Source: Tetraselmis striata
Taxonomy: Eukaryota > Chlorophyta > Chlorodendrophyceae > Chlorodendrales > Chlorodendraceae
NCBI GenBank assembly: GCA_006384855.1
Contig: VCJN01001560.1
Location: 62,001-126,000 of the forward strand
DNA: 64,000 bases
Direction of reading: 5' to 3'
Shown one piece after another: positions 1-11,261 of this stretch (within the stretch, counting starts at the first letter, position 1; the number at the start of each line of letters is the position of its first letter). The notes beneath the pieces were generated by a model. That model saw only the letters and a program-made list of their open reading frames with translations, was not told where the DNA came from and made no database searches. Made by a program: the position numbers and the translations under genes.

Positions 1-109
1 ATCAACACCAGTGCCGTATACGAGAATAGTACGAGAATATGATATATATCTCGATTATACCGTAAACTGATTCCCTGGATTACCTGGAAAAAGTATATAC
101 GCGCAATGC

Positions 110-400
110 TGCACGCATGATTAACGGTATTTTATTGTAAGTTTTGCATCGGTCCGCATTCCCGTATTGCTATCTAAATTCAAATAATACACGCATACTT
201 GTACTGAGTAAATGGGCGATACAAACTCAAGAAATGTCCTTAGTGCTATCCGAAATTGATCCGCAATACAACTAAGACGAATCTGTCATTTCTTTCACAA
301 TAATCCAAACTATCACTACATGTTCTATTCAATCCTATTCTATTTCGAATTGCCGAGCCTCCAATTCTAATACACTGGTCAGTTGTTGTCTTCACTGGCA
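110..400 (+). repeat. AT-rich dispersed repeat, copy 1
   Basis: This AT-rich stretch shares ordered blocks with 4640-4910 and 57890-58090: 'tcggtccgcattc', 'taaatgggcgatac', 'ctatccgaaat' and 'attgccgagc'. All copies lie in the same orientation. No coding potential is seen. It looks like a noncoding mobile repeat. Bases 1-110 continue in related sequence, and 400-548 show nothing recognisable. Confidence 0.6.
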
Positions 401-613
401 CTTTGGGGGTTGCTGGAGTCCAACTACGCTAAATCGTATATAGATATATATGTGTATAATATGAACTGGTGTAGTAAATGGTTCATTGACCACGTCGTCG
501 CTCGGGGCCATCTGAGGCTCATAATATGATTCCGCATGGGCTACAGTTTTACTGCTCTAGGTCACCGGGGAGGAGAGGGATGGGGGGGGGGGGGGGGGGC
601 TGTTGAGCGCCTA

Positions 614-901
614 CGTGAAGTGACTCCCGGCTGACGCTGACAGATGTTGATTCCACCGGGACCGAGCCGTGCCCGGCGTCCAAGCTGTCGTCCAGCGCGT
701 CCAGGTCGCCGTCCTCATCCTCCCACTCGTCGCCCGGGCGGCTGCCACGCGGCGCGGACACACTGGAGGCGGCGGTCCCCTGGGTTTTCGGCGGGCTTGC
801 GCATGCTGCCGCATAGGCGGCCTGCTCCGGCGTGACAGGTGCCATGCCGGGCGGCGTGGGGGCTGGCCCAGGCTGCCACTCGTCTATCGGCAGCGCCTGG
901 A
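614..901 (-). CDS. Possible coding exon, proline/acid-rich, gene unknown
   Basis: The reverse strand has an open GC-rich stretch bounded by a good acceptor (pyrimidine-rich, ...ccttccag, near 901) and a GTAGGC donor near 614. It encodes a low-complexity Pro/Ala-rich segment followed by an acidic Asp/Glu run. Just past the donor lies an 18-base G tract (582-599; C on the coding strand), a feature of many introns in this window. It could be a downstream exon of the NLR-like gene at 1965-6369 or part of a separate gene running out of the window. No domain is recognised. Confidence 0.35.
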
Positions 902-917
902 AGGGGCAGGGCGCCAA

Positions 918-1964
918 GCAGTCAGCATAGTCGCTTGATGCTCACCCGGCAAATCAAATATCGTGCATTTACACATATTAAATGTGCGGGGCATTATTGA
1001 TGATCAAAAGTGCTTGCTTATATCGTTTGTGGAAAAGTGTAAAGCATCCTCCAAGATACAATACTAGCACCCACGCTTTTGGGTCATTGATATATTCTCG
1101 TTTTTCACCCTCAGGAAGAGAGAAAACTCTATCTAAAATATCCAACAGAATATATCACCAATACTGAACGAAGATTCCGACTCATTGCTGAAACACTATA
1201 CATTATTTTCCGACCTGTGAACCAAATCAAATGCTATTATGATCATCGGTAGATGTTATTATGATCGTCGTCACGGAGTTACTGCTAACGCCCTGAAACA
1301 CATACAGCAAAGCACCGATTATATCCAAAATCTGCACGGACAAATTCACAGGCTATAAGTAGTTTTAGGGTTACTGGGGTTCTAGGGTTTTACGGCCATT
1401 GGCTTTGGGGATGCATGGGATTCGTTGCATAAAATAATAGATTGATGGTTTCAGGTCAAGCCATATACACCACCATAGCTACCCAGTATGGTTTTGGAGC
1501 TACGTGTTGCCCTGAACGCTTGTGCAGTGGACACAGTCCTAGTCTCAAGTCAAGGCCGTCGCTAAAATGTCGGCAATGTACACACAATTGGCGACTTTGA
1601 GCAGAAACACCCGGCATTCAAATACGCCATTAAAAAGGCATCGGTCACCAACATCAAAGTAACGCTGCATGATTTTCGTAAATAACATGTTCAATATCAT
1701 ACTGCTATTGTGGCGAAAAATCGATACGGGTATGGGCATAAATAGAGTTTACCCAGGATAGAAAACCGCGGATGAGTTTTGCCCTACGGGTCAAAATTAC
1801 GACTCGTAGCCGAATTGACCCTGTGAATATCTTTAAGCCAGCTCTTCGCCGCATAACTTATATTTTGTGTCACCTCACGCGCGCGAACCCCGAGAAAAAC
1901 TGAGGCTTGAGCTGTGCGCTACGCCTTGCCCTCGTAATGTTTCCTATCCTGGGTACCTCTCTTA
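918..1964. other. AT-rich spacer, no gene seen
   Basis: This AT-rich noncoding sequence separates the possible exon at 614-901 from the stop codon of the NLR-like gene. No conserved protein, RNA gene or clear repeat was found. A short 'gttactggggttctagggtttta' stretch near 1370 only resembles plant-type telomere repeats. Confidence 0.5.
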
Positions 1965-4900
1965 TTATAGGCTCTCATGAGGATTGTGAATCTGGGATTG
2001 AAGGGGTGGAGTGAAAGGGGGCGCAGAGTTCACCTTGGGCTCTGCGCCAGTTGGCGGCGGCGGCAAGGCGGGCTCCACTTGGGCCAACCTCGTGGGCGTC
2101 GAGCTCTGGTTGCTGCTGCCCACTGCCCCCGTCAAGGATGGCGCAGTAGCGCGGCCGAGCGCGGCGGGGGGCGCCGCCACCAGCAGCCCATCCACTCGCG
2201 CCGCCTCCATTACGTAGGGCGTGTCGGAGGTCGCCATGATGGCCCGCCAGGGGCCCAGTTGCGCGTGGTGCGCGAGCAGCGACAGGTCGGTCACGTTGTC
2301 GACCACCAGCAGGCATGGGCATGCGGCCAGGGTGGCGCCCAGCCGCTGCCTGGGATTCCCGGCGGCGGGGAGCACCTGCACGCCGAAAAGCAACGCACAC
2401 GGCGGCACCAGCGTGAGCGCCGTGGATTTGCCCGCCGCCGCCCGCCTCAACAGCATTCACAGCTGAAAAGACAACCCCTGCTTTGGGCTTATGGCTGACG
2501 CAGTACTTGGGTGGCTGTGAAAAGGGCACGAAAGACATACTCGTAGTGGTGTAAAATGTCAATGTGTGTGTCTTTATTTCAAAAAACAAAGAAAAAATCG
2601 AAAGTAACAACACATTCCATTTCTATTCCATCCCTTATTGCCGAGCTTCCATCATAAACTACTATAAAGTTATATGTAGAGAGAGAACTGCGCACAACCA
2701 TGGGGACCAGCCAACCTGGTGCGAAAATTGGCATGTGATTGTGCGTGTTTCCAGGTCCAACAATTCATATGTTTATATTCGCATGTGCCTATCCTTCATT
2801 CACGTGCACGTATACAGCAGGTAGTGCAATGTAACTATGTGCTGTGTACGTGATTGAAGCGGGCGGCAAATGTCCTCATACCTGCGGGTGCGCCTCCGCC
2901 AGCATTCCCTAGCATGCGGTGGACATCCCCCTCCGCCCCGCCGCCGCTCGAGCCTGCCACCCACAGCGCCCCGCCCGGACAGAGCCCGCCCGGCGCTGTC
3001 GCGTGCCGCGCCACCGCCGCCGCCATCAGACTGGCCTCCTCGCCAGTCACTACCACAATGCGCCCGCTGGGCGACGCAGGCAGCAGGGCGGCCGCCTGCA
3101 GCAGCAGCACAGCGGGGGACGGGGCGGGGGGCAGGGCCTCAGCACGCTCGCGTGGAATGGCAACCGGTTTCAATGCTTACAAGGTCGCCACTACAGATAT
3201 ATGTATATATTGCAGGGTGCATACTTCTAATGGGCAGATATATGTAAATCAACGACTAATGTGTCTGCAATCAAGCCTCCTGCCCCTTCTTCCCTGAATC
3301 GCCGCTAACATTGGGTCTCATCGCGGCATTCCTCGCTTGGTACGTACAAGCGCCGTCCAGCGCCATCCAGGAGCCTGCCTCAGGCGCAGGTGAGCGCAGG
3401 GAGCACCTGGGTGAGGGCGTCTCGGTGCGGTGCGTAGCCCTCTGGCAGCTCCGGCACGCCCATGAGCGGCCCGTGGCCGCCCTTGCTGGCAGCGCTGCGC
3501 GGCGGGAGGCTTGTCGAGCGGCGCCCGTTGTCGCCGGGCTTGCCGCAGTCGGAGGAGGTGGTGACGCGCGCCAGGCGGAAACTCGTGGGCCGCATGGCGC
3601 TCTGCAGCGAGGTGTCCAGGAGGGAGATGTCGCACGCGCGGCCGCCGCCGAGGATGGAGCCGTCCAGCACGCCATCAGCGCCGCCGCCGCCAGCCGCCAT
3701 CGAGGTGTCCAGCAGGCCGTCGGCGCCGCTGCCGGCTGCCACCGCGGTGTCGAGCAGCGTGGTACTGTTGCTGGGATTGGCTGAGAAGCGGAGCTGCCGG
3801 GCAGCGACGTCGCCGGCGGTGGAGGCCCTTGCAGGGTGGGCGGGGCAGCTGCCGGGGGGCGCCATCATGGAGGTGTCCAGCCAGCCGTCCGCTGCCAGCA
3901 GCGTGTCATCCATGGCCAGCGTGGACGACTCCAAGATGGAGCCTTCGCCGGCGTGAGGCGGGGCCGTTTGGTCGGCGGCGGCGCTCTGGACGGGCACACG
4001 ATGTGCCTTGGCGGACCCGCGGTGGAGCGCGCCGCTCGTGCACGAGCCGTCATTGACGGTCTGCCGGTCTAGGGAGGCGCGGCGGCAGTCCATCGAGCTG
4101 CGGATGTTTACCGAGTTGCGGTTGACGTCGGACATGGCCGACATGGAGATGGAGGTGCCAGTCCCGGAGCTGCGGCCGTCGTCCATGTCCACGGCGCTGC
4201 GGACAACCTGATGGGAGGAGACTCGCCGCAGTGAGCACTGCGTCAGTGTCCAATCCTGGCATGGAATCATGGATAGGGTTTCGCCTCCCCAATGTGCCAG
4301 GCTGAGGCATGTCTCCCAGACTAAGTGGTCTACCATAATATAGTAATAAAGCCCAACTAGCGCCGCAGGTGGCATCATTAAAATGGCAGTGCCTGGCCCT
4401 GTTTTGCCAGCACCTTTCCAGCGTTTTCCCCTATTTCTAATCTATTCCGGTATTATGTGACTCCCATCTTATTATTGCTGAAGGTCCATCGTAATAGACT
4501 GCTTGGACGCGACGCAAAGGATTACGTAATTCTCCATGTCTGCCTGCAATATCGCTGCAATAGATCCTACGATATTCTACCAGTACCCAATACTACCTTT
4601 ACTAACGAATACCAGGAGTACTGCTGCTCACGCGTAATCGCGTTCCGAGTGTAGTATAGTCACCATCCTCTTATCGTTTTGCACCGGTCCGCATTCCTGT
4701 ATAGCTATGTAACTTCACACGACGCAGTAAATGGGCAATACAAACTCAAACAAGCCACTTATTGCTATCCGAAATCGATTCGCAGTACGACTAAGATGTA
4801 CCTGTCAGTTAATGTTAACAAAATCCAAAGTATCAGCACACTTTCAATCTCTACTTCTGATTATATTACTGATTGCCGAACTTCCATCCTGATAGGCTGG

Positions 4901-6369
4901 TTAGCCACAGTAAGTATATCGTCTATAAGTGAGTAAGTGTGATATATGCAGTATCCAGCGTTTGGTGCTCTCGGGACTGCGGGTTGCAGGGTGCGGCAGC
5001 ACCTCGAGCGGGATGCCAGAGATGTCAGCAAGCTCGTGTTGGGCGGCCGCGCTCTGATGCAGCTGCACCGCGCCCGCCACCGCGTCGCCGTCCTCCGCCC
5101 GCATCAGAAACTGCATCACGGGTGCCATTGTCTCGGCGTACGCGAGCTTCACGTGATCCTGTGATGCCATGCGCAGGTCCAGCCCCATCTCCAGCATTGT
5201 CTGCGCGGGAGGCGAGCGGTGGGATGTTCAGCACGCTACATGCGGGAGGGCCGGCGCTTCGATGCTGCATAGCCACAGGCAATCAAGGAAAAGCCATTGA
5301 ACTCGTTGCAATACCAATTACAATCCTATTAGAACATCGCCACACAATTAGTGTCAACACAGGCGCATGTTTTACGACTGTGCATAGCTCACGCAGATGG
5401 GGCGGACCTGGATGACGTTGCGGTGCGCCGCCACGCAGTGCCGGGAGGACAGCTTCCCCTTGGCGTACTCGTGCATCCAGCCTGGCCTCAGCAGTGCCCG
5501 CACAAGGTCATGCACTGCGGTGATGGCTGTCCCCAGCCGCTCCATGGGCTGCGTGAGGCCCGCGAGCTTCGGCTCCGGGATGGTCTGCACAAGGCGCAAG
5601 CAATCCATGGCCAGAGCGCCGAGCTGCAGCGTCCACGGCCGCCCCATGAACGAGACCTGTGGGAGTTACACCAAAATCTCAGAGGGACAGAAGAGAGTAA
5701 ATTGGATCCTGGAGAACAGCTGCATTGGCAGACAATACGCTGCGGTCAGAGTATTCCCAGTGCCTCCCACCTTGATTGAGGTCACCATCGTGGCAATTTC
5801 GGTAAGGATCTCGCGCAGCTTGGAGGCCTCACTTGTGCCAGAGCATAATAGCAACACGCCCAGGGCCGACAGGTTGTTCACCTGCAAGGCATCGGGCAGC
5901 ACCGTGTCACTCAATCATTCACTAGAATGAAACAGCCCGGCCGTCAGCGCATCGGCCCCCGTAGGGACAGGTCCGCCCGTGGTGTGCCTGCTGCGGTGAG
6001 CCCCACCTCTAGGAATCTGTAAATTTCCTCAGAAAATGGCGGCTGCTTGGTGCTTGGCACAGTCAGGGTCGCGTTGGCTGACCCCTACAGCGTTCACAAG
6101 ATCAAATCAACAATGCAATATCTCAGCAAAAATTCTGTTAACGTGGCATGTCAAAACAGCTACACGGCACCCGACGAGAGACAAGCCATTTGAGTGAGGG
6201 GCAAGAGTCGGCCTGTCCTGTCGCTCAACGGCAGGGCAGCGGTTATGTGCGGCTTGTCGAGTACACAGCTTTGAGTGCGTACCTGCTGCGCCTCCTTCCC
6301 TCTCTCGCTGGCGGACTGCGTCGCCGCCGCGCGGTCGAGCGCCGCCTCCTTGGAGCTGACGCACCCCAT
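1965..6369 (-). CDS. NLR-like protein: MGC start, helical bundle, NB-ARC-like NTPase
   Basis: Proposed exons (reverse strand): 6283-6369, 6007-6042, 5771-5881, 5408-5656, 5003-5200, 3407-4207, 2882-3095, and a last exon ending at the stop at 1965-1967. The first six are all phase 0. The protein starts MGCVSSKE, a typical N-myristoylation/palmitoylation signal, so membrane attachment is likely. Residues about 42-227 are all-helical and resemble the HeLo/MLKL N-terminal four-helix bundle (for example the 'HDLVRALLRPGWMHEYAK' helix). Residues 228-494 form a Ser/Asp-rich linker with repeats. It ends in 'LPEGYAPHRDAL', the usual lead-in to NB-ARC domains. Exon 7 has 'GRIVVVTGEE' and 'GGALWVAG', and exon 8 has a Walker-B-like 'PCLLVVDNV'. 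The Walker A lysine is absent at the expected place. The exon 7/8 junction is unresolved, because exon 7 ends in phase 1 and no clean matching acceptor was found. Gene structure is fairly solid; the domain names are inference. Confidence 0.55.
2565..2680 (+). repeat. Fragment of AT-rich dispersed repeat
   Basis: This lies in an intron of the NLR-like gene. It shares 'attgccgagcttccat' and the preceding T/C-rich stretch with copies at 110-400 and 4640-4910. Confidence 0.45.
3600..3925 (-). repeat. Protein repeat: five to six LLDTSM-type units in the linker
   Basis: Inside exon 6 of the NLR-like gene the translation repeats a short unit: WLDTSMMA, LLDTAVAAGSGADG, LLDTSMAAGGGGADG, VLDGSILGGG, LLDTSLQS. 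An AMDDTLLAADG unit precedes them. Spacing is about 12-16 residues between most units. The units are hydrophobic-Asp-Thr/Gly-Ser in a Gly/Ala-rich disordered context. Confidence 0.6.
4440..4910 (+). repeat. AT-rich dispersed repeat, copy 2
   Basis: This is the longest copy of the AT-rich family and lies in intron 5 of the NLR-like gene. Its left part (4440-4640) matches 57600-57790. Its right part (4640-4910) matches 110-400 and 57890-58090. It has no open reading frame of note and no obvious terminal inverted repeat. Confidence 0.6.
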
Positions 6370-7394
6370 GGTGGCGGCTCGCTACACAGGCGGGGCGGTG
6401 CACGCGGGGACTGCCCGGCCGATGCCGCCCGTCGCCCAGATTGGGCGGAAGAGCGCGCTCGCTCTCTTGCGAGTGGGGGTCCTTCCTCACTTACGTCACC
6501 GCGCCTGCAGGGGAAGCAGCAAATCAAACAAGCTTAGGGATTGTTTGGCCGCCGAGTCGCGCCGCAACACAAGTGACGGGCGGCCAGCGACACCGATGCG
6601 TAACTAGGAACGCCGAGGCAGAGCTTGCAGCAGGTAGTCAGGCGCTTCAAGGCTGTGCGGGAGCTGCGAGGACGTGTGCCAGGCGAGACTGTGTGATATG
6701 GCGTGATGGGCTCGGCCCGACTCAGCAGCCAACGGCCTGAGCGCCCCCCCCCCCCGCCCCTTTCTACCTCCGCCGCTACCTCCCACCGCGCGGCCTCGAT
6801 AACGGCGACCACCCAATACGCCAGCGGAACAGGACGGGAGGTATGGGTTGGCAGTCCTCCAGGGCTTTCGCACGGCCGTGGAAGAGGCGGCTGCCACGCC
6901 TGTCGTGTCTGAGGGCGTGCCCACGCGAGCGCCGGGCGACTCATTTGTATTGTCATTGTGAGCGAACATCGGCCCCGCCGGAGCGGCGAATATTAGAGCG
7001 ATTACCGCCGTCCCCCCGCTCCTGTCGCCTACACTCACAGGCAGGGCCCGAACCTGATTGAAATCCAAAGCATGCAAGATGGGGGAGTCTGATACCGCCC
7101 AAGGGTCGTTGCAACTGCGGACAAGTGAGGGGCGGCGCTGCACCGTCCTGACTGGTGGCTGGGGCCTGGGGGTGAGCTGGGTGTTACAGGTATAGTACCC
7201 AGATGGACGATGGCGGAATGCTGGCCGCGGTCGGGCACGTATTGATGGGCGCGTAGCACGTACTAAGGATTACCTGCGCGCAGTCCGCGCTGACGATGTT
7301 GGCGATGCTGGGCCTCCATCAAAGCCATCACTTCCAACGAACTTCAACGACCGCAGCATATTTTACCCTGTCCCGCCAGCGGTGGGGTACTGGT
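6370..7394. other. Spacer upstream of the NLR-like gene; weak GC-rich reading frames
   Basis: The stretch is GC-rich with overlapping open frames on both strands (a reverse one of about 180 codons at 6604-7143). None has a recognisable motif, and none has splice signals joining it to a neighbour. It probably holds the promoter and 5' leader of the gene starting at 6369. Confidence 0.35.
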
Positions 7395-7465
7395 GTGAAT
7401 TACAAAAAAGCCGGTGACAAATCCACCGCGCGCTAAAAGCAGGACGAAAAGATCAACACAATAGT
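7395..7465 (-). mobile_element. 3'-end fragment of the LINE-type element
   Basis: 'gtgaattacaaaaaagccgg', 'acaaatccaccgcg' and 'gatcaacaca' match, in order, the 3' tail of the element copy at 53225-53710. In reverse orientation they also match the tail after the ORF at 29923-31071. Only the extreme 3' end is present, as expected of a heavily 5'-truncated insertion. Nothing recognisable follows between 7466 and 8160 except the promoter region of UBLCP1. Confidence 0.5.
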
Positions 7466-8160
7466 TAAGAACAGTATCCGCGGAGGCCCGTACGAACGTA
7501 CGGTCCTGGTATGTACCTCAGTACCTGTACGCTGTAGCTCTATACCTCTAGAGACTGCTCATATATGTTTAAACGACATTCCGACATTAAAAGATCCTTA
7601 ACATCACCTTAATCAATTAATGTTCCCGCAGGGTAGTGACGAAGCGCGAACTGACCGCCAATCAACCACGAAGCGCAATCCCGCCCGCTGCGACCTTCGC
7701 GAGTCTCGCCACTGCCTATCCACCCTCTGCTCCTGGGCTCCTGGCACGCCGGTCGGACATACCAGCGACTTATTGCTTGCAAATACAGCGCTTGCGTGCA
7801 GCGCTGCCGCACCGGCGAGGGCGGCCGAGGCGTATAACACACCACACCAGGTTGTGCGCAAGGTGCGCTCGGCCCGGCTCGTCAGTCGCTCGATGCTGGA
7901 CGAAATTGAAGCCGGCGTACCTAGCCTGGAACGGTATCCTGCTTACTACAGGGTATTCAAAAATATTATTAAAACTACGATACAATCTCAGCAAGAGGAG
8001 GAAAGGCGCGAGTCCTTGCTGCGGGTCCCCGATGCTGCAACGTTCTCCCGGAGGAGTTCTGGGCCGGGCGGCAGCCTTTGCGGCCCCCACTGGGCGCCGC
8101 TGAGTCCTATTGCGTGGTGGGATCCTGCTTCCCTTGGCAGGCGGGCGCCGGTCGGGCGGG

Positions 8161-10287
8161 ATGGCGCTGTCATTCAGCGTGAAGTGGAACAAGCGCGAGC
8201 TGGTGCTGTCGTTGGAGGGCTCCCAGACGGTGGGCGAGCTGAAGGAGGCCATCCGCGAGGAGACGGCCGTGGACCCCAAGCGGCAGAAGCTGCTGGGGCT
8301 CAAGGTCAAGGGGCGCGCGGTGGTGGGCGATGACGTCATGCTGGGGGAGCTAGTGGTGAAGCCGGGGCAGAAACTGATCTTGATGGGGTGCGCCCGGCTC
8401 GTAGGCCGTACCTCCGTCATCCGACTACGGCGGGCGACGTCCGCGCGGCGGTCGGCGCGCGCTGACGCCGACGCGGCGCTCACTGCTCTGCGGCCGCGCA
8501 GGACTCCGGATGCCGTCATCGAGCAGGCGCAGAAGGCGGCGGAGGTGGAGCACAACGTCGTCGACGACTTTGACATCGCGGAGGGTGACGAAGTGACGCT
8601 GGAGCTGAAGGATCGCGCGGAGATCAAGGTGCGGGCCGACCCCACCCCCCCTTCCCTCCTGTCTGCCCCCTTTCCTCACAAGCTCACCGCTGGGAAGGCG
8701 GATGTGAACAGGGCTGGGTGCCTGCGTACAGGAGAAGTTGGACCGCCGCGTGCGCAGCGTGGATGTGGAGGTGATGAACGCCCCGCGGCCGGGCAAGAAG
8801 TGCCTCGTGCTGGACATCGACTACACGCTTTTCGACCTGGGGTGAGCGCCGCGCGGAGGGCTGCCCCAGGGGGGGGGGGGGGGGGCTGGTGCTAAGTCCC
8901 GCCCGCTCGCTAAGCGCACCGCTGCCGCCCCTGTTGTGGTCAGCTCCACCGCGGAGCGGCCGGAGGAGCTGGCGCGCCCGTACCTCCACGAGTTCCTCAG
9001 CGCCACGTACCAATTCTACGACATCATCATCTGGTGCCCACCCCGCTCCTCCCCCCCACCATGGCCCTGCTCCGTCCTGCCCGACAAGTACCCGTGCCAG
9101 TGCGGTGCGGTGGGGGCATGCCACTCACCCCAAACTCCCTTGCAGGTCGGCGACGTCCATGAAGTGGGTGAAGGTCAAGATGCAGGCAAGCCCCCTCCCC
9201 CCCCCCCCTCCCTCTCTTCACCCGGATCCCTTGCCCGCAACTCCCACGGCGCCATTAAGACAAAATCCGGTTTCCAAACAAACGATCATTGATGCCCTCC
9301 AAAGTGAACTTGTAGTACGCTTTCATGAAAGGAAAAGTTGTATCGAAAGTAGTCAATTTGAACTCTGTGTTACGGCCGCCGTCTGCGCCTGCCTGCCTCG
9401 CTCACCCTCCATGCGCACGGCAGGAGCTGGGCGTGCTGTCGCACCCGGAGTACAAGGTGACCTGCATGCTGGACCACGCGGCCATGGTGACGGTGCACAC
9501 GGAGAAGTACGGCGTCTTCGACTGCAAGCCGCTCGCGTTCCTGTGGGCCAAGTTCCCGGGGCAGTACACCGAGGCCAACACCGTGATGCTGGACGACCTC
9601 AGGTCCGCGGGGCGGCCGCCTGGGGCCCAGACCCACCCGCCCACCTTCCACCCACAGCCATCACATTCGCAGATGCAATGAACATGATGCCTGTGATACA
9701 TAAACAGCTCCGTCAATGTCTCCGCATCATGTACCTGTGCCGTTGCGTTTCATTCGCGACTCCCCAAAATTGAATTTGTTTCAGCAACATGAGGCAGTTA
9801 TTTCCGTGGTGTTTTCGTGACTAGGGTGCTCTGACGCATTTTTAGATGGAGTCAGTTTACGCTCTCCTCGAAGCCGCCAAAAGAAGCTGTACCGCGAGCC
9901 CAAACCATCATGCATGTGTATCATGCATGACATACATGCACGAAAAGGGTACATTTATACGGGTGCGTGTGCATGTCGGTAGGTAGATGCGGCGAATGTG
10001 CCTCTCACCACTCCTCAGTTGAGGCTCGAATGCTGCGCTCACCCTGCCCTGCCCCTCCCCCCCCCCCCCCCTCCGCCAGGCGCAACTACGTGCTCAACAA
10101 GCAGAACGGGCTGGTCATCCGCCCCTACCGCAAGGCGCACGTCAACCGCGCCACGGACGAGGAGCTGCTGCACCTCACCGCCTACCTCACCCTCGTCGGC
10201 CAGATGGAGAGCCTGGCGGAGCTGCGGCACAGCAAGTGGGAGTCCTTCCTGCGGCGCCACCGGCGCGGCGGCGGCGAGCGCAGCTGA
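8161..10287 (+). CDS. UBLCP1: Ubiquitin-like domain-containing CTD phosphatase (UBLCP1)
   Basis: Seven exons: 8161-8387, 8502-8628, 8732-8841, 8944-9033, 9146-9185, 9424-9602, 10080-10287. All phases close, giving 326 residues (human UBLCP1 has 318). Residues 1-76 are the ubiquitin-like domain, with '[11 protein letters not shown]' nearly as in animals. The HAD phosphatase domain carries the DxDxT motif as DIDYT (D146, D148). It continues through 'RPYLHEFL', 'MKWVKVKM', 'HAAMVTVHT' and 'VMLDDL'. The C-terminus reads '[12 protein letters not shown]...N'. The family is nuclear, binds the 26S proteasome through its Ubl domain and dephosphorylates it, lowering its activity. The start is the first ATG directly before the conserved Ubl. 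Intron 5 begins GC rather than GT ('atgcag|gcaag'), yet phase and protein are continuous. Introns 3, 5 and 6 contain homopolymer G or C runs. Confidence 0.93.
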
Positions 10288-11261
10288 TGCCGTGTCCCAA
10301 CAGGCGCGCGCTGGCTGTGGCCGCGGTAAATAAAGGGACGGCACCGCCTGCGCCTCCTGGCCTGGATGCAGCCACACTCCTGCGCCGGGGGCTCATGCCA
10401 CGTCGGGGCTCATGCCGCTGCGCCATGCCGGCACCGATGCCCATCCTAATGCTGCGTCGCCAGACACGCCCAATGCACACACATGCGGCGACCGAGTGCC
10501 AGATGGAGTCCGAGGACTACCGCACCGTTTGGTTGTGGCGCATCATTGCGTAGATGATTCCGCTGTACATCCTTGGCGGTGTTCAGCTCGGACCACTGGC
10601 AGGCAGTGCCCCTAATTTTTAAGTGTTCTTATGGAGAGGCCGCAGCTGGCCGCAGCGTGCCGCGCCAACGCAATCCACTGAGCCATGCTTACACCCCTCC
10701 GTCTCTCAGCGCCCAGCACACGCCTCGCGAGCGACCCCACGCGCGGCGTTGCAGCCCAATCCCCCCCTCCCCCCCCACACCTCCGCCCCCATGTCCCCTT
10801 GCATGCGGGTCTCTTGAGAACGAAACCGCGCTGCGCTCATTTGGAGCCGCCTGCTGCTGAAGGGCGCACTCCGCATCGTGCTCGCCAGGCGACGCAATTC
10901 AGGCTCACGTATCCGTAGCGTTTTGGACCCGACCTCAGACGAAACTATGGCAATCGTCGATATATATATCGGATTACACCACAAACATATATATCATGGG
11001 ACTGATGGCGCGATGCTGCGAAACAAGTGTTTCTGGGGGCAGTGGAAATGCCGCGATACGCTGTGGAGGAGGAGGGCTGCGCTTTTTTATGCCGCGATGC
11101 GCTGTGGAGGAGGGCTGCGGAGGGCACCGCGGGAGCTCCGCGAGGCCGTCGTGGAGCACTGCGCCCTGTCGGCATGCCCCACGACGGTCATCCTCACGGT
11201 GGACCAGGATGCCTGGCAGCCCCCCCAGGCAGGCCGGGGCAGGGAGGGGGGAGGACCGGCC
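10288..11261. other. Tail-to-tail spacer between UBLCP1 and RRP36
   Basis: This noncoding sequence lies between the UBLCP1 stop and the RRP36 stop on opposite strands. It holds a short duplicated motif ('cgctgtggaggagg...ggctgcg') at about 11055-11120. A possible poly(A) hexamer 'aataaa' lies about 40 bases after the UBLCP1 stop (10328). No gene is seen. Confidence 0.5.

Noticed and set aside
6534-7143. Reverse ORF of about 180 codons upstream of the NLR-like gene
   Set aside because: No motif or splice link was found. The composition equals that of surrounding GC-rich leader sequence, and forward frames over the same bases are equally open.
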